Below are positions 11,511-64,000 of a stretch of DNA of 64,000 nucleotides, piece after piece. The position numbers and the translations under genes were made by a program. Source of the stretch: Euptelea pleiosperma (lineage: Eukaryota; Streptophyta; Magnoliopsida; Ranunculales; Eupteleaceae); the NCBI GenBank assembly GCA_035048495.1, contig CM068553.1:26560978-26624977 (forward strand), written 5' to 3'. Numbering within the stretch: the first letter of the stretch is position 1; each line of letters starts with the position of its first letter. The notes below the pieces were generated by a model that made no database searches, was not told the origin of the DNA, and saw nothing but the letters and a program-made list of their open reading frames with translations.

Positions 11511-12660
11511 ACACGGCACTAGTTGATACAAATGGTAATCATATGGGTAACATGACAACAGATGAATGGGATGAAATGAGGGGATAAAATGGAGACATAA
11601 AGAGGAAATAACTTGCGTATGGATAATGAAATGATGATATAGAGAGAAAATAGCAACTGAAATGGTGAAAATAAAATCAGATGAGAAGACAAGAAGACAT
11701 ACCTTAGCTTGCTTTAGTAGCTACCTTCAGTGGTTGATGTAGCTATATTCGTTTCTCATTAGCTTGCGTACGTGTAATGGAGCAGTGAAATGGCAAAGAA
11801 AACCTTTTAATGAGAATGGCATGGAAAGCTATGGAGCTTGCGCTACCAACTTGTAAATGGCGTGGAAGATGGAGAGAAGTTCAGGAAATGGAGGGAAGTT
11901 CAGCAAATAGAGTGACATGACGAGTGACTGATGTACGTACGGTTCGTCAGCCACCCTCATGTCAAGCTTACAATATAGGCACATGCTTGAGGGTAGTATG
12001 GGTATTTCCTAAATATTTGGACGATAAATGAAAGAAAGGTCTAAATGGTCCAAAGTTTTGATTAATGTGTCTATACTTTTTTCACGGGTACCTATCGGTC
12101 CGTATTTTTATAAAAAGGACTGTACGGTAGTTTTTCCTACTTTTATGACTTCAAATTAATAGTGTTTCTTCTCTCAGTTGATTTCGAAACTACAATATAA
12201 TTGACTGTTAGCCTCCTAATGTGAAGTTCTCCATAAAAAGAACTATCTCCAAAAGATAAAGTGAAAACCATCTATATGGCCCCATTACATTATGATATCT
12301 GATTCCGTATTGCTACAGAAAATGGCTACCTATTCTAGGAGAGTGAAAGTTACCATTTAAACAAGTAAAAAATAGAACTACTTGTTATAAGATGAGAACT
12401 TTATAAAAGAATTTTAATGATGAAAACAAGCGAGTTAAAAATAACCATATTTGCTAAAAAAAATAATGTTAAGTAATTTGGTAAATACACTTGTAAGAGA
12501 GAATAGTTAGAACCCAATAGCTCTAATGAGGATTTCATAATTGGATACAAGATACCTCTAGATTCTGAGTAAGTATTTAGAATTTTACTAATATATTTCT
12601 TGTATCCTAATAAGTGGATAGTTAGATCACAGTACACCAAAGTGAAAGAAATTAAAAATT
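11511..12660. other. non-coding, probable outer part of the MULE and flank
   Basis: No coding region is supported. The 11700-11950 part has repeated ATGGAG-rich phrases; the 12000-12150 part resembles the AT-rich end of a DNA transposon, but I could not match it to a partner near 7.5 kb. Confidence 0.25.
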
Positions 12661-14990
12661 AAACTAAAGTAAAGTATTTGACTGACTGACTTTGACGAAT
12701 GGCTTAGATTGACTGCATTTGAACTATTCTAGATTAAATTGAGTAGTTAAGTCTAAAATTATAAGTTTAATATTTGTTAGTGTCTATCACATTGAAACTC
12801 ATCACGCATTGCATTTAACTTGACTTTTTGTACATTTTAGCATACTTCATATTTGAACTTTTTATTTGACTCCATCTGGATTGATCTGATTTGAGTTCTG
12901 TGAGTTGTAAATCTTTTCAGACCTAATTTGAATATTTAAAATTCACTTGAAAAAGATTTATGATTGGTTAAATAGTTTCACCAAAAATTTAAACCATTCT
13001 TGTTATCTAGTGCACTTGTACTTCAAATCCATATTTAATGCATGCTAGTTATTTACTTGTCAATTTCTGTACCTTTGTCATTCTGTGACAGAAAGAGGGA
13101 GAGAAAAATCAAAAGAGTTAAACAAGTAGATGCATAAGATAGGGAAGAGAAATTTAGGGGGAGAAAATTTTATTTCATGTTTATATTAATTTTTCTAATT
13201 TCTCTACCATATCTACTAGTACATGTTTATCCGATGTGCATTTCACACTCACTGCACTATATTCAATTTATTTACTATTATTGTCGATGATATTACGTGG
13301 TATGTGATGTCGGTGGATGTGTAAGAAACAGATAATGTCAACTACTATTATCTGTTTGTTATCTCCGAATGATTGTGAGATAGTGAGCGACTCATGTAAA
13401 GGGTTAAGGATTTTATTCTTGATTTGTTTACTCTTTATATGATTAATATTTTTCATCACGGAATTGCCAAAGGAAGAGATTGTAGGGAATATTTTCATAT
13501 TCTAGTTTGACATATATTTCGTTTGACATAAAACATACGTGTAACTGTTCCTACGGGTTATAGTCTGGCTTTGAGAATGTCGTAGTACGTATATATTATT
13601 AACTATGTGAAGACTAAAAGACAAAGAGTGCAAGAATCAGACAGTTGACGAATGAGTCATCTGAGCAACTACTATTTGTCGACTAAAGATCGTGTATGCT
13701 TGCATAAGAAGGTAAGTGACTTAGTGGCCATAAGAATAGTATTTTTAAGATAAAATATATTGACTAAACTTTGTCACAGGACAGACCCATGTTAAGGCCA
13801 GCTTCTAGAGCCTTTAAAAAAGACTAAGGGGAAGTCTAATTGATTGGACATGATGGGACAAAACATCCCAAGGTACAATCGATTGGACCTTTGAGTACAA
13901 TTGATTGGACCTTACAGACAGAACATCCTAAAGGTACAATTGATTGGACCTCTAAGTACAATCAATTGGACCATCAGAGACAACTTTCCAAAGATACAAT
14001 CGATTGGAATCTGAGTACAATCGATTGCACTGACGAACAAAAAACCCATCGGACAGTACAATCGATCGGACTTCTTAGAATTAGTCCAAATTCATATCCG
14101 ATTTTCGTGTTTCTACTACCCCATCACTAGCATGACCTAAGGTTTCAATATTCTTATAACTAAAGCCTCTCTTGTGCTTTATTAAATACATAATGACAGA
14201 CAACAAGAGAGAGTTATTGACTTTCAAGCTATATAAAGCTTAAGAGAGTTGTTATACTTGAAGAGCAAAACCCCAATTTTTTTTTTCATTATTGTGAAAG
14301 GTTCTCTTCTTTTTTATCATGGCCTAGAGCTTGATCTTTATCTCTGCCTAGGTTTTCCAACTACAAATCTAACCTAGTAAGCCAAAGAGTACCCTGTGTG
14401 TCTCAACACTATTTGAGCAACGATTAGGGTTCAGGGTGTACTGAATCCTTCACTATCGGTAGAGATCGGTGTGTGAGAATTAAGATCGGCGTTTACTAAT
14501 AGACGGTAGATTTGGGAAGTACCAAACTAAACAAGCGACAAAGGCTTCGTGATTGGGAGGGCACGCGTTTACTCATATGCGTGGAGCCAGAGGACGTGGA
14601 CGCATCGACAGTTGACATTGGCTAAGGTTATACGTTGTATGAAAACAATGTTGCGTATGTAACTTCTGTGTACTCATAACTTTTCAATTAGTGATACTTT
14701 CTGTCTGGACGTGGTCCGTGGTTTTCCTTGGCTAAGGTTTCCACGTAAAAATCACATGTGTTATGGATGTTTGATTGTTTATATTTTGCACTATTGTTAA
14801 GCGACATAGAAACAATATATCATGGAGAATATTCGATCTTAGTCGATTGATCTAATCATCTGTCAATCAATTAATTATTTGTTAGGATTGTTGCATGCAA
14901 TTAGATTACCCCTACAAGACTAGTAATTGATTTAGGGTGTTAATTTAAATCAAGAATTTTAAATACCTATTCACCCCCTTCTAGGTCATG
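12661..14990 (+). mobile_element. probable Copia LTR (SIRE-like), possibly solo
   Basis: The block ends with CACCCCCTTCTAGGTCATG, close to the end typical of LTRs of SIRE/Maximus-type Copia elements. It contains A/T-rich sequence, a block of ATCGATTGGAC repeats and a transition near 14210-14300 that could include the LTR promoter (CTATATAAAGCTT at about 14229). No tRNA-Met primer site follows, so it may be a solo LTR or a truncated element. The left edge is not determined. Confidence 0.4.
13839..14075 (+). repeat. ACAATCGATTGGAC short repeat array
   Basis: About eight copies of a 14-bp core (ACAAT[C/T][G/A]ATTGGAC), with the palindrome ATCGAT or CAATTG at the centre, are spaced roughly 18-40 bp apart. 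Most copies are intact, two are variant (ACAATCGATCGGAC, ACAATCGATTGCAC). The 96-codon open frame across it is a by-product of the repeats. Confidence 0.75.
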
Positions 14991-15735
14991 TTGATCCATA
15001 TACTCGAATTTTTCAATCCAATCCATTGACAGGCCTAGCTCTTCTGAGACCATGTTCTTAGGGTTGGGTTATTTTCTTCTTAGCCTGTCTATCCTCGAAA
15101 CCAACTTTTTCTTTTAGATTTTTGCTCATTTTAGATTTTAATCTTTGCTTTTTACAAGGTGACACATAGATGTTGGTGATATGTTTGCAAAAATATGCAC
15201 CAACAGTCAACTTTTCTAGTTAAAGGCTTTTCGGGTCGACAACTCTATACCATGGTACTTATGATGTATGTCATGCATTTGTTCAATCATCCCAATGATG
15301 ACTACAATGTTGTTGCTAGAGCATCAACATGGTTATGAACAAGGATTTAAATTTCGTTTTCGACTAGGTTTCGGCTAGGTTGAAACCAAAAAAAAATCTT
15401 GGAAAGCAAAAATAAAGTTTCAAGTGAAAGATTTATTAAAATCCCTTATATATAGGAAATAGTAGGTGGCCCGTGCCCACGGCACTCCTCGACAAAGCGC
15501 TTGTTAAAATTGGGTGTGAGTGGCTGAGATCCACTGTCTATTTGGTGTGATAAGATCTCGGCCATCCTTTATGAAACCGAATAAGAGGGGGAGACAACCG
15601 TCCTATTTTGTTATATAGATTAGAATTCCTCGTTTTGTTATATAGATTAGAAATAAAATATTACCTCTTTCTCTCTCTATAATCCCTAAGATAAAGAAAT
15701 CTTAATTTATGCCTTAAATATAGGAAAAAGTGTTT
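14991..15735. other. non-coding, nothing recognised
   Basis: No gene, RNA or clear repeat boundary was recognised here. The sequence is unremarkable A/T-rich spacer with degraded stretches. Confidence 0.25.
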
Positions 15736-16095
15736 GAAAACTCAAAAACTCAACTCGACTCGACTTGAAAGTCTACCGAGTTGAGTTAACTCAAAGACTC
15801 GAACTCAACCCGAAGTAACTCGACTCGAGTAATATGTTAATATTATATACATATATTAATATTAATATATAAACATCATATTTTTATAAGCAGAATTTAT
15901 AAGATTTGGTTGAGTTTGAGTTGACTAAGCGTTCAAGAAACTTATAGGTGCGTTGATTATAAAACAACATACTTGGTCCGTTGTTTTTTTACAGAAAAAC
16001 AACGCACCAAGTCCGTTTTATATTCGATTTGAGTTTATTTCGAGTCAACTCAAAATTCAACTGAGTCAAGTCAACTCGACGAGTTTTAAAATATA
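15736..16095. repeat. GAGTTGAGT-rich fold-back element
   Basis: The two ends are rich in inverted copies of ACTCGACTCGAC and GAGTCAACTC (15740-15835 and 16025-16085), separated by an A/T-rich centre. This can fold back on itself and looks like a non-autonomous DNA transposon. Between them, 15960-16010 holds a second short inverted pair around ACTTGGTCCGTTGTTTTT. Confidence 0.5.
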
Positions 16096-16682
16096 CGAAA
16101 AAATTAGTGTCATTACTCCGTGCTAAAGCATGGGCGTAGAAATAAAAAAAATAAAAAATATTTATAGTAATTAAGCAAAAAAATACAAAAAATGGATTCG
16201 TCAAACGTCTCCAACCTTTCCCACAACTATTTGACTTGAAATGGAAGTTTTTTGTTTGAACTGTTAAAGATCTTGATCACGGCTCAATAATTTTAGAAAT
16301 TGTAAACTATAAAATCTCTAAAAAGTAGAGATTAAAGAGATTGAGTTTAATTGGAGTTTTTTAAGGGCTCAAAATATATAGAATTTGTAAACTATTAAAG
16401 CTCTAAAAAAGTGAAGAAAAAGCAGTTTTATTTGAAGTAAAATTCATTGGGTTGTCGCGTAAAATAACTTGTACTAAAATAAAAAAATCAAATCTCACAG
16501 ATGAAGGAACCCAAAAAAAAAAATTCAACGGTTAGTAATCACCAATAAATATTATTTTTGGCCCATGTGTCATGTCGGGATGGGACAAACATCCATGTGC
16601 TAGTAGTGTTTAAGAGAGTAGAACTTCTGTCACAGCGTTATGACAGATGCTTCTATCACAACGCACAATATGAGCCACGTGG

Positions 16683-16912
16683 CACACTCTTAGTGGATGC
16701 TGACGGTATGGATGTTTGGCCAGTCCCTCGGTTGACCTCTAAACAAAAAATCAGCCTGATTAGTGATTCGATTGAAGTTATTTTCATGGGTTGATTTTAA
16801 CGGTAGGAATTTGAGCATTATTTGGGTGCAAAGATCCAAAGGTTGTAAATCACTAATCAGGCTGATTTTTGGTTTATAGGTCCACCGAGGGACTGGCCAA
16901 AACATCCATACT
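16683..16912. repeat. fold-back MITE, family 1, copy 1
   Basis: The arms are inverted copies of each other: left TATGGATGTTTGGCCAGTCC and AAATCAGCCTGATTAGTGAT, right AATCACTAATCAGGCTGATT then GGACTGGCCAAAACATCC. The arms are about 70 bp with a ~90-bp centre. The same family is at 17125-17365 and 53150-53395. Confidence 0.75.
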
Positions 16913-17124
16913 GTCTTTTTTTTTACGATGTTTAAGAATGCCATTTGGCTCATACGACTGCTCCAAGTGGAATTTTGAGAGCAAGTGACAAGAAGTTTTT
17001 CACAGCAGGTTGTGGATAGAAAGAGATTGGAGATCCCTACCCCCCGAGTAAAACTTGGCTGACATTCTGCAGAGAGCAAAGCCAATGACAGCCCACAATA
17101 TGAGCCACTTGGCATTCTTAGTGG
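16913..17124. other. spacer between two fold-back copies
   Basis: This short stretch links the two family-1 fold-back copies and carries AGCCACGTGG/CATTCTTAGTGGATGCTG phrases also present just left of copy 1 and of the 53150 copy. It is probably part of a larger composite repeat. Confidence 0.3.
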
Positions 17125-17365
17125 ATGCTGATTGTTTGGATGTTCGTCCAATCCCTAGGACGACCTGCAAACTAAAAATAAGCCTGATTGGTAATTTCAG
17201 ACCATAGGATCATAGTACCCCAAATAATGGTCAATAATGCTCAAAATTCCCACAGTTAATATCAACCCATGAAAATGACTCAAATCCAACGCTTAGAAAT
17301 AACTAATCAGGTGGATTTTTGGTTTGTAGGTCCACCTAAAGATTGGCCAAACATCCATACTGCCA
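17125..17365. repeat. fold-back MITE, family 1, copy 2
   Basis: The left arm reads GGATGTTCGTCCAATCCCTA and AAAATAAGCCTGATTGGTAA; the right arm TAACTAATCAGGTGGATTTT and GATTGGCCAAACATCCATAC. It is more diverged between arms than copy 1. It lies about 300 bp beyond the 3' end of DUR3 copy 1. Confidence 0.7.
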
Positions 17366-17661
17366 GTGTTCTCTAAACATACTTTAACTCTTCACCCCCA
17401 AACCATTAACCTGCTTGTCTACCAAAAAGAGAATAAAAAAAATCCATTATTCGCAAAAAGCATTCTTAAAATTTTATTGACATGATTACAGAAGGCGAGG
17501 AGCTTAAACATGAATCAGAATTTTATGCTATAATGAAACAGCTAAGAATCAAAGTGAAATTCAAACACAGACATATTTACAAGATAAAAAGTTTAATAAT
17601 TTCCATTATGAACTCCAAACACAACGTTTAGTAGTTCTGAGGCAGTCACAACATCAGTTGA

Positions 17662-54095
<36,434 letters not shown>

Positions 54096-54261
54096 CGGAC
54101 ACGATTTTCAGTTCCTATTCCTCAATACTTCTCTCTTGTTAGAGTAAAAAAATGGAAATCAAACTAAGATACTATTCCCCAGAGGATTTTGGATGCAGAG
54201 GATTCTCGTGGCCCTACATAGAGAATTGTTTTGATCCCACTAACCGCATGGACTATTTAGC
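54096..54261 (-). promoter_or_regulatory. 5' flank of DUR3 copy 1
   Basis: The first ~50 bp upstream of the ATG resemble the flank of copy 2 (TATTCCTCAATACTTCTCTCTTG). Beyond that, insertion of two fold-back elements (54262-54669, 54863-55238) within 170 bp of the start codon interrupts any shared promoter. No core promoter can be assigned with confidence. Confidence 0.4.
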
Positions 54262-54669
54262 CCATGGTTTTAAAAACGGCCGTTATAATGGATTCGTACC
54301 TCCCCGTTACGTTACATACCATTAAAACGCCCAGAAAATAACGTCCCTTATAACGAAAATAACGGCCGTTATTTTCCATTATAATGAAAATAACAACCGT
54401 TGTTTTTTTTGGAAAATTTGGCGAAAAAAAACTGCCGTTATTTTCCATTTTTTGAAAATCTGAAATTCAAATTTCAAATTTCAAAATTTGAATTCCAGCG
54501 CCATTTTTTTCATTATTTTCCTATATTTCCGTTATTTTTCATTCTTTCCCGTTTTTTCTTTATAACGGATATTTATTTTCCTATATTTCTGTTTTTCCCC
54601 ATTTTTTTGTTATAACGAAAAAAATGATAACGCCCAGAGTCCGTTCTACCGGCCCCTTTTAAACCTTGG
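54262..54669 (-). repeat. AACGG-rich fold-back element, copy c (TTATAACGG variant)
   Basis: Starts CCATGGTTTTAAAAACGGCC and ends CCTTTTAAACCTTGG, inverted relative to copy a. In this copy the internal short unit is ATAACGG/CGTTATTTTCC throughout where the other copies have TTAAACGG. Confidence 0.75.
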
Positions 54670-54862
54670 TTTAGCCCACTCCTTGGTGGATATATATACA
54701 TATCGGTTAGCTGTAGCCATATATTTTAGTATTTTTTTTAAGACTGACTCTAGCCGTTGGAATCGACTCTTTTTTTTTTGGTACAAAATCCAACATCTAG
54801 AAATCATCAATCAAGCTGATTTTTTGTGTGTATAGTTATGGATGGGTGGTCTCAAGTCTTAA

Positions 54863-55238
54863 CCATGGATTTAAAAAACGGCCGTTTAAACGGTAACGCC
54901 CTAAGCCCGTTACTGTTTAAACACGTTTTAACATTTTTGAATTTAAAGGCCGTTAAAATCATTTAAACAGCCGTTAAATTCTGAAAAATTTTGTGAAAAA
55001 AATGGCCGTTAAATCCGTTTAATTTTCATTCAATTTCATTTTTTTTATTTTCAAATTTCAAAATTCAAAATTTGAATTTCAAGGCCATTTTTTCCGTTAA
55101 AACCCATTTAATTCAGTTAAATTCTATTTTTTCCGTTTTTCTATTTTTGCCCCTGGCCATTTCAATCCGTTTAAACGGTTTAAACGGTAACGCCCCCATT
55201 CCGTTTAACCGTTAAAACCGCCTCCTTTAAACCTTGGT
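54863..55238 (-). repeat. AACGG-rich fold-back element, copy d
   Basis: Starts CCATGGATTTAAAAAACGGC and ends CCTCCTTTAAACCTTGG. The core TCAAATTTCAAAATTCAAAA is inverted relative to copies a and b. Confidence 0.75.
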
Positions 55239-56149
55239 CTCAACTTTCAACATCCATGGGGTCAGTGGACCCAAAATAATGAGGTATGTATGCCTATGAG
55301 AGTTCGCTACGTCAACTTCATCGTGAGACCTCTTGGTCCTCTGCACCTCAAATTGTTCGGGGCTGGGGGGGACCTTTATAGTCGCTTTCTTTGTCGTGTT
55401 TTCGCTAAGCAAGTCTTCGCAGAGTCTTGATTAAATCAATAAAAAAAGTATTCACAAAGTCCATAAACTTGAAGGGCGAGCCGATCCCTCGTCCACCCAA
55501 CGCAACCCATTAACTTTTGGCTCGGCTACAAGGGATTCTATGAGTTCCAAGATCTAATGCCAGAAATCATCGATCAGGCTGGTTTTTGGTGTTTGGTCAG
55601 TGGGCCCGGAAAGTGTGAGACCCGGTCCTCATCATGTTTTTTGCGAGGTCGGTCTTGGCAATAATGACCACCGAGGCAATAATTGCTCCACTGATCGCGC
55701 TTCAGTTTGAAATTTTAGTCAAGGAAAAATTCACAAATAATTAGAAATTTCGAGTGTGTTACAAAGTTTTCAAAAATATCAACTTCCGTGCAAAATGTTG
55801 TATCCACCGTTGAATGCTCCTTGTAAAACGTATTTTTTACTTTATGAAATGAATTTTTTAAAAGCATTGAAATAACACAGTTTTCAAGGGACATCCGACA
55901 GTGCTGACAATGTTCGTATACTTTTAAATCTGCAAACAGTTGCAGACTAGATTGGTCCACGGTTGAGTGCGGGTGGTCAGGACTCCACTGAGGTTCTAAG
56001 TTCAACTCTCCTTGGGGCCACCTCCTGAGAAGAGTAGGGTAATAAGTGGCTTAGTTCACATTAACTTTCCCAAGCACGTGTGAAAGGGGTGACTATTGTG
56101 CACCGCCACCAGGGACTAGTAGTGGGGTGCTCTATGGAAGACAGGTAGG
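55239..56149. other. spacer between the two DUR3 copies, no gene recognised
   Basis: No coding region is supported. 55600-55710 has decayed similarity to sequence upstream of copy 2 (CCACTGATCGCGCTTCAGTTTG versus CCACCGGTCGCGCTCGAGTTTG near 63054), so it is an old part of the duplicated block. Confidence 0.4.
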
Positions 56150-56545
56150 AGTAAGAGTGTCAACAGGTTGGTTCCGGTTCGGTTCCTAAGGTGGCCAGAA
56201 CCGGAACAGACGGTTTCAGTTCTTATCGGTTCGGGTCCTTAACGGTTTCGGTTCTCAAAGTGATGGATCCGGAACCGGAACTGATTATGTAGTTTCTGTC
56301 GGTTCCGATTACGGTTTCGGGTATACTGGGTCCAATAATATGAGAATTTTTACACTAAATTTATATATTGGTTCTGGTTCCTATTAGATTCGGTTCCATA
56401 TTAGACTATGCAGAACCAGAACAATTATTTTCGGTTCAATTCAGTTTCGGTTCCTTTTTAATCGGTTCCCAAAAATGTGGAACCAAAATTAAGTTCCAGT
56501 TCCGATTCGGTTCCTGTTAAACGGGTAAAATTGACACCCCTAGAT
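56150..56545. repeat. GGTTCCGGTTCGG-rich fold-back element
   Basis: The left end is GAGTGTCAACAGGTTGG and the right end, inverted, is AGGGGTGTCAATTTTACCC. Between them are many forward and inverted copies of GGTTCCGGTTCGG and CGGTTCCG. The AGNGGTGTCAA ends are common in plant hAT-type non-autonomous elements. Confidence 0.6.
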
Positions 56546-56854
56546 AGGAGCACAGATTGCTATCGTACGCCATTTTGGGAGCAGCTCTCTCCTCAATCCC
56601 AAATGGCCTTGGATTTTGTTACACCTATAAAAATAAATCTCTAAAAAAGGACACAATGTTTGTGTTCTTCAAATTACATTGCTTCCCTATCAACTAATAA
56701 TCCTAACCGTCCAACCAGTGAGTGGACTACTACCGTTTGATATCTTTCTTGATTATTGAATGGTTGTGATTAAAAGTACTGTTGAAAGTTCAGTGAAGAC
56801 AGAAAAAAACATGGGCGATCAAAAAATAAGCTTTTGAAAAAGAAGTATTGGAAG

Positions 56855-57307
56855 CAAGGTTTAAAGGAGGCCGTTTTAACGGTTAAACGGACTGGGGGCG
56901 TTAAAACGGATTGAAACTGTCAGGGGCAAAAATGGAAAAAAAGGGAAAAAACGGAATTAAACGGATTTTAACGGTTTTAACGATTTTAAAGGAAAAAACG
57001 GAAAAAGTGGAGCTGAAATTCAAATTTTGAAATTTGAAAATTAAAATAAAAAACGGAATTTAACGGATTTTAACGGAATTAAACAGTTTTAACGGCCGTT
57101 TTTTTCACAAAATTTTTCAAAATTAAACGCTGTTTAAACGATTTTAACGGCCGTTTAAACGATTTTAATGGCCGTTAAACCAAAAAAAACAGCCATTTTT
57201 TTTGAAAAACAATAAAACACGTTTAAACGGTTTTAACGGAAACGGGCTTGGCGGGTTACCGTTTAAACGGCCGTTAAAACTGTTTAAACGGCCGTTTTTA
57301 AAACCAT
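56855..57307 (+). repeat. AACGG-rich fold-back element, copy b
   Basis: Starts CAAGGTTTAAAGGAGGCCG and ends TTTTTAAAACCATG. It is close to copy a along its whole length, with internal differences in the number of TTAAACGG units. Confidence 0.8.
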
Positions 57308-57718
57308 GATTGGAAGAAGTGTGAGAAGAAATCAGTCAAGAAGATAGATAGTCATTGAGAAGAACCATGATGGGATTTGATGCAATCCAAGGAGAGTCGA
57401 CCCTGTGAAATGCCACACTACATGGTAGAGTCAATTATTCCTAAAAATCCTTCTTAAAACTTATTTTACATGATTACAGAAGGCGAAGAGCTTAACGCGA
57501 ATCAGAATTTTTGCTTTGATGAAACAGCTAATAATCAAAATGGAATTCAAAGCTCATGGACCATAATAGCTGTAAATTACAGGTTGAGCACAGAGTCATA
57601 TTAGCAAGACAAAAACTTACATTTTCCATTTTGAACTCCAAACATAGCTTTTAGTACTGATGAGGCAGTCACAACATCAGTTTATGATGTTTTATGCAGA
57701 AGAACAGTGAGTTCTTGG
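57308..57718 (-). other. 3' flank of DUR3 copy 2
   Basis: From about 57440 the sequence aligns with the 3' flank of copy 1 from about 17460 (CATGATTACAGAAGGCGAAGAGC). It is probably 3' untranslated sequence. The left end of this alignment marks one border of the tandem duplication. Confidence 0.55.
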
Positions 57719-62891
<5,173 letters not shown>

Positions 62892-63363
62892 GGAGACGAT
62901 TTTGAGTTCCTATGCCTCAATACTTCTCTCTTGTTCAGTGAAGCCAGATAAAAACGGAAAGAGTCAATGGAAGTCAATAATGGCTTGGGTGGCTTGGGCG
63001 GAGAGAGAAAGAAGGGATAGCTGGCTTGCTTGCTTGGGTGGCAATAACGGCTCCACCGGTCGCGCTCGAGTTTGAAAAAAACAAAGATGCAATTGATGCT
63101 TAAAATAGAGTAAAACTTGCCTGACCACCTGTGGTGTGGTATCCTACCGGACCACACACAAACTGCTTGCCGCGTGGATTTTGTACGGTAGCAAGTCACA
63201 TCGGGCACTAGCCACAAACTCATCCTCCCCTCCTTGGTTAACCTACCCAGGTTTGGTGAGAGTAAATTAAAAAAGTGAGAAAAAATAAAAGTGAAAAAAA
63301 GTAAAACAACATGAAGAAGACACGTGGCAATTTCTTATAAGACACTGACTTTAGATGTTTGAC
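62892..63363 (-). promoter_or_regulatory. 5' flank of DUR3 copy 2
   Basis: Upstream of the ATG is an A/G-rich stretch (GAAGAAGAAGAAGCC on the + strand) that extends into the 5' untranslated region, then the flank shared with copy 1 over about 50 bp. No clear TATA box stands out. A 188-codon frame running through it includes exon 1 in another frame and is not a gene. Confidence 0.35.
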
Positions 63364-63769
63364 CAATGGTTTTTAAAACGGCCGTTTAAACCGTAACGCC
63401 CCAAGCCCGTTTTTGTTAAAATAGTTTAAACACGTTTTATCGGTTTTGAAAAAAATGGCCGTTTTTTTTTGTTTTAACGGCCGTTAAAATCTTTTAAACA
63501 GTCGTTTTATTCTGAAAAATTTTGTGAAAAAAATGGCCTTTAAATCCGTTAAATTCTCTTTTTTTTTTTAATTTTCAAATTTCAAATTTGAATTTCAGAG
63601 CCATTTCTTTGGTTAAAATCCGTTAAAACCGTTAAAATCCATTTAATTCTGTTAAATTCTATTTTTTCCTTTTTTTTTCCATTTTTGCCCTTGGCCGTTT
63701 CAATCTGTTTAAACGGTTTAAATGGTAACGCCCCAGTCCGTTTAACCGTTAAAACGGCCTCCTTTAAAT
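63364..63769 (-). repeat. AACGG-rich fold-back element, copy e
   Basis: Starts CAATGGTTTTTAAAACGGCC and ends CCTCCTTTAAATGG, in the same orientation as copies c and d, about 480 bp upstream of DUR3 copy 2. Confidence 0.75.
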
Positions 63770-64000
63770 GGTTTAAATGGTTTTAAAAATGGCCGTTTAA
63801 ACGGAAACACCCCAAGCCCGTTTCTGTTAAAACCATTTCAACACGTTTTAAAGTATTTGAATTTAATGGCCGTTTTTTTTTTGTTTTAACGGCCGTTAAA
63901 ATCGTTTAAACAGCGGTTAAATTCTGAATTTTTTTGTGAAAAAAATGTCCGTTAAATTCCGTGCTTTTCTTTTTTTAATTTTCAAAATTCAAAATTTGAA
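63765..64000 (-). repeat. AACGG-rich fold-back element, copy f (cut by window end)
   Basis: A second copy directly adjoins copy e, starting AAATGGTTTTAAAAATGGCC and reaching the core TTCAAAATTCAAAATTTGAA when the window ends. The two form a tandem pair. Confidence 0.7.

Overview
This window is nuclear DNA from a flowering plant with a repeat-rich genome. The evidence is spliced genes with GT-AG introns, plant-type Copia and Gypsy retrotransposons primed by tRNA-iMet or tRNA-Asp, MULE and hAT transposon remains, L1/RTE-type LINE fragments, many fold-back repeats and an endogenous caulimovirid. I could not fix the species. Almost everything is transposon-derived. The only host genes I can support are two tandem copies of DUR3, the high-affinity urea/proton symporter, both on the minus strand.

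Layout. 1-7.46 kb: a minus-strand LTR retroelement with a tRNA-Asp-type primer site at 4929-4942, one long reading frame of unknown function to its left and a long LTR to its right. 7.8-12.1 kb: a degenerate plant-mobile-domain gene (+) facing the N-terminal part of a MULE transposase (-), then a ~91-bp tandem repeat. 12.7-15 kb: an LTR-like block with an ATCGATTGGAC repeat array. 15.7-17.4 kb: fold-back elements. 17.66-54.10 kb: DUR3 copy 1. Its nine exons can be joined without any stop (706 residues), but intron 4 is ~15 kb and intron 1 ~18 kb because of nested insertions. 54.1-57.7 kb: spacer with fold-back elements. 57.72-62.89 kb: DUR3 copy 2, compact, nine exons, 707 residues. 63.3-64 kb: more fold-back elements.

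Intron 4 of DUR3 copy 1 holds a ~5.1 kb Copia element (element B, 20971-35446, minus). Two things have been inserted in it: a ~4.6 kb block of caulimovirus-like DNA (24308-28910) and a second Copia element in the opposite orientation (element D, 30999-35115). The viral block is flanked by a 607-bp direct duplication of Copia sequence. It contains separate pieces: the C-terminal part of an ORF VI-type protein plus a 35S-like promoter and leader on the + strand; then, on the minus strand, ORFs for a truncated protease, coat protein, virion-associated protein, aphid-transmission-factor-like protein, a small extra ORF and the tail of a probable movement protein; and an RNase H fragment. Most of the reverse transcriptase is missing, so this is a rearranged fossil and not a complete genome, yet its ORFs have hardly decayed.

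Intron 1 of copy 1 holds LINE remnants, a chimeric Copia element (C), and a hAT transposase relic split by a chromovirus-type Gypsy element whose removal restores the hAT reading frame. DUR3 copy 2 serves as the empty-site reference for these insertions and lets them be ordered relative to the gene duplication.
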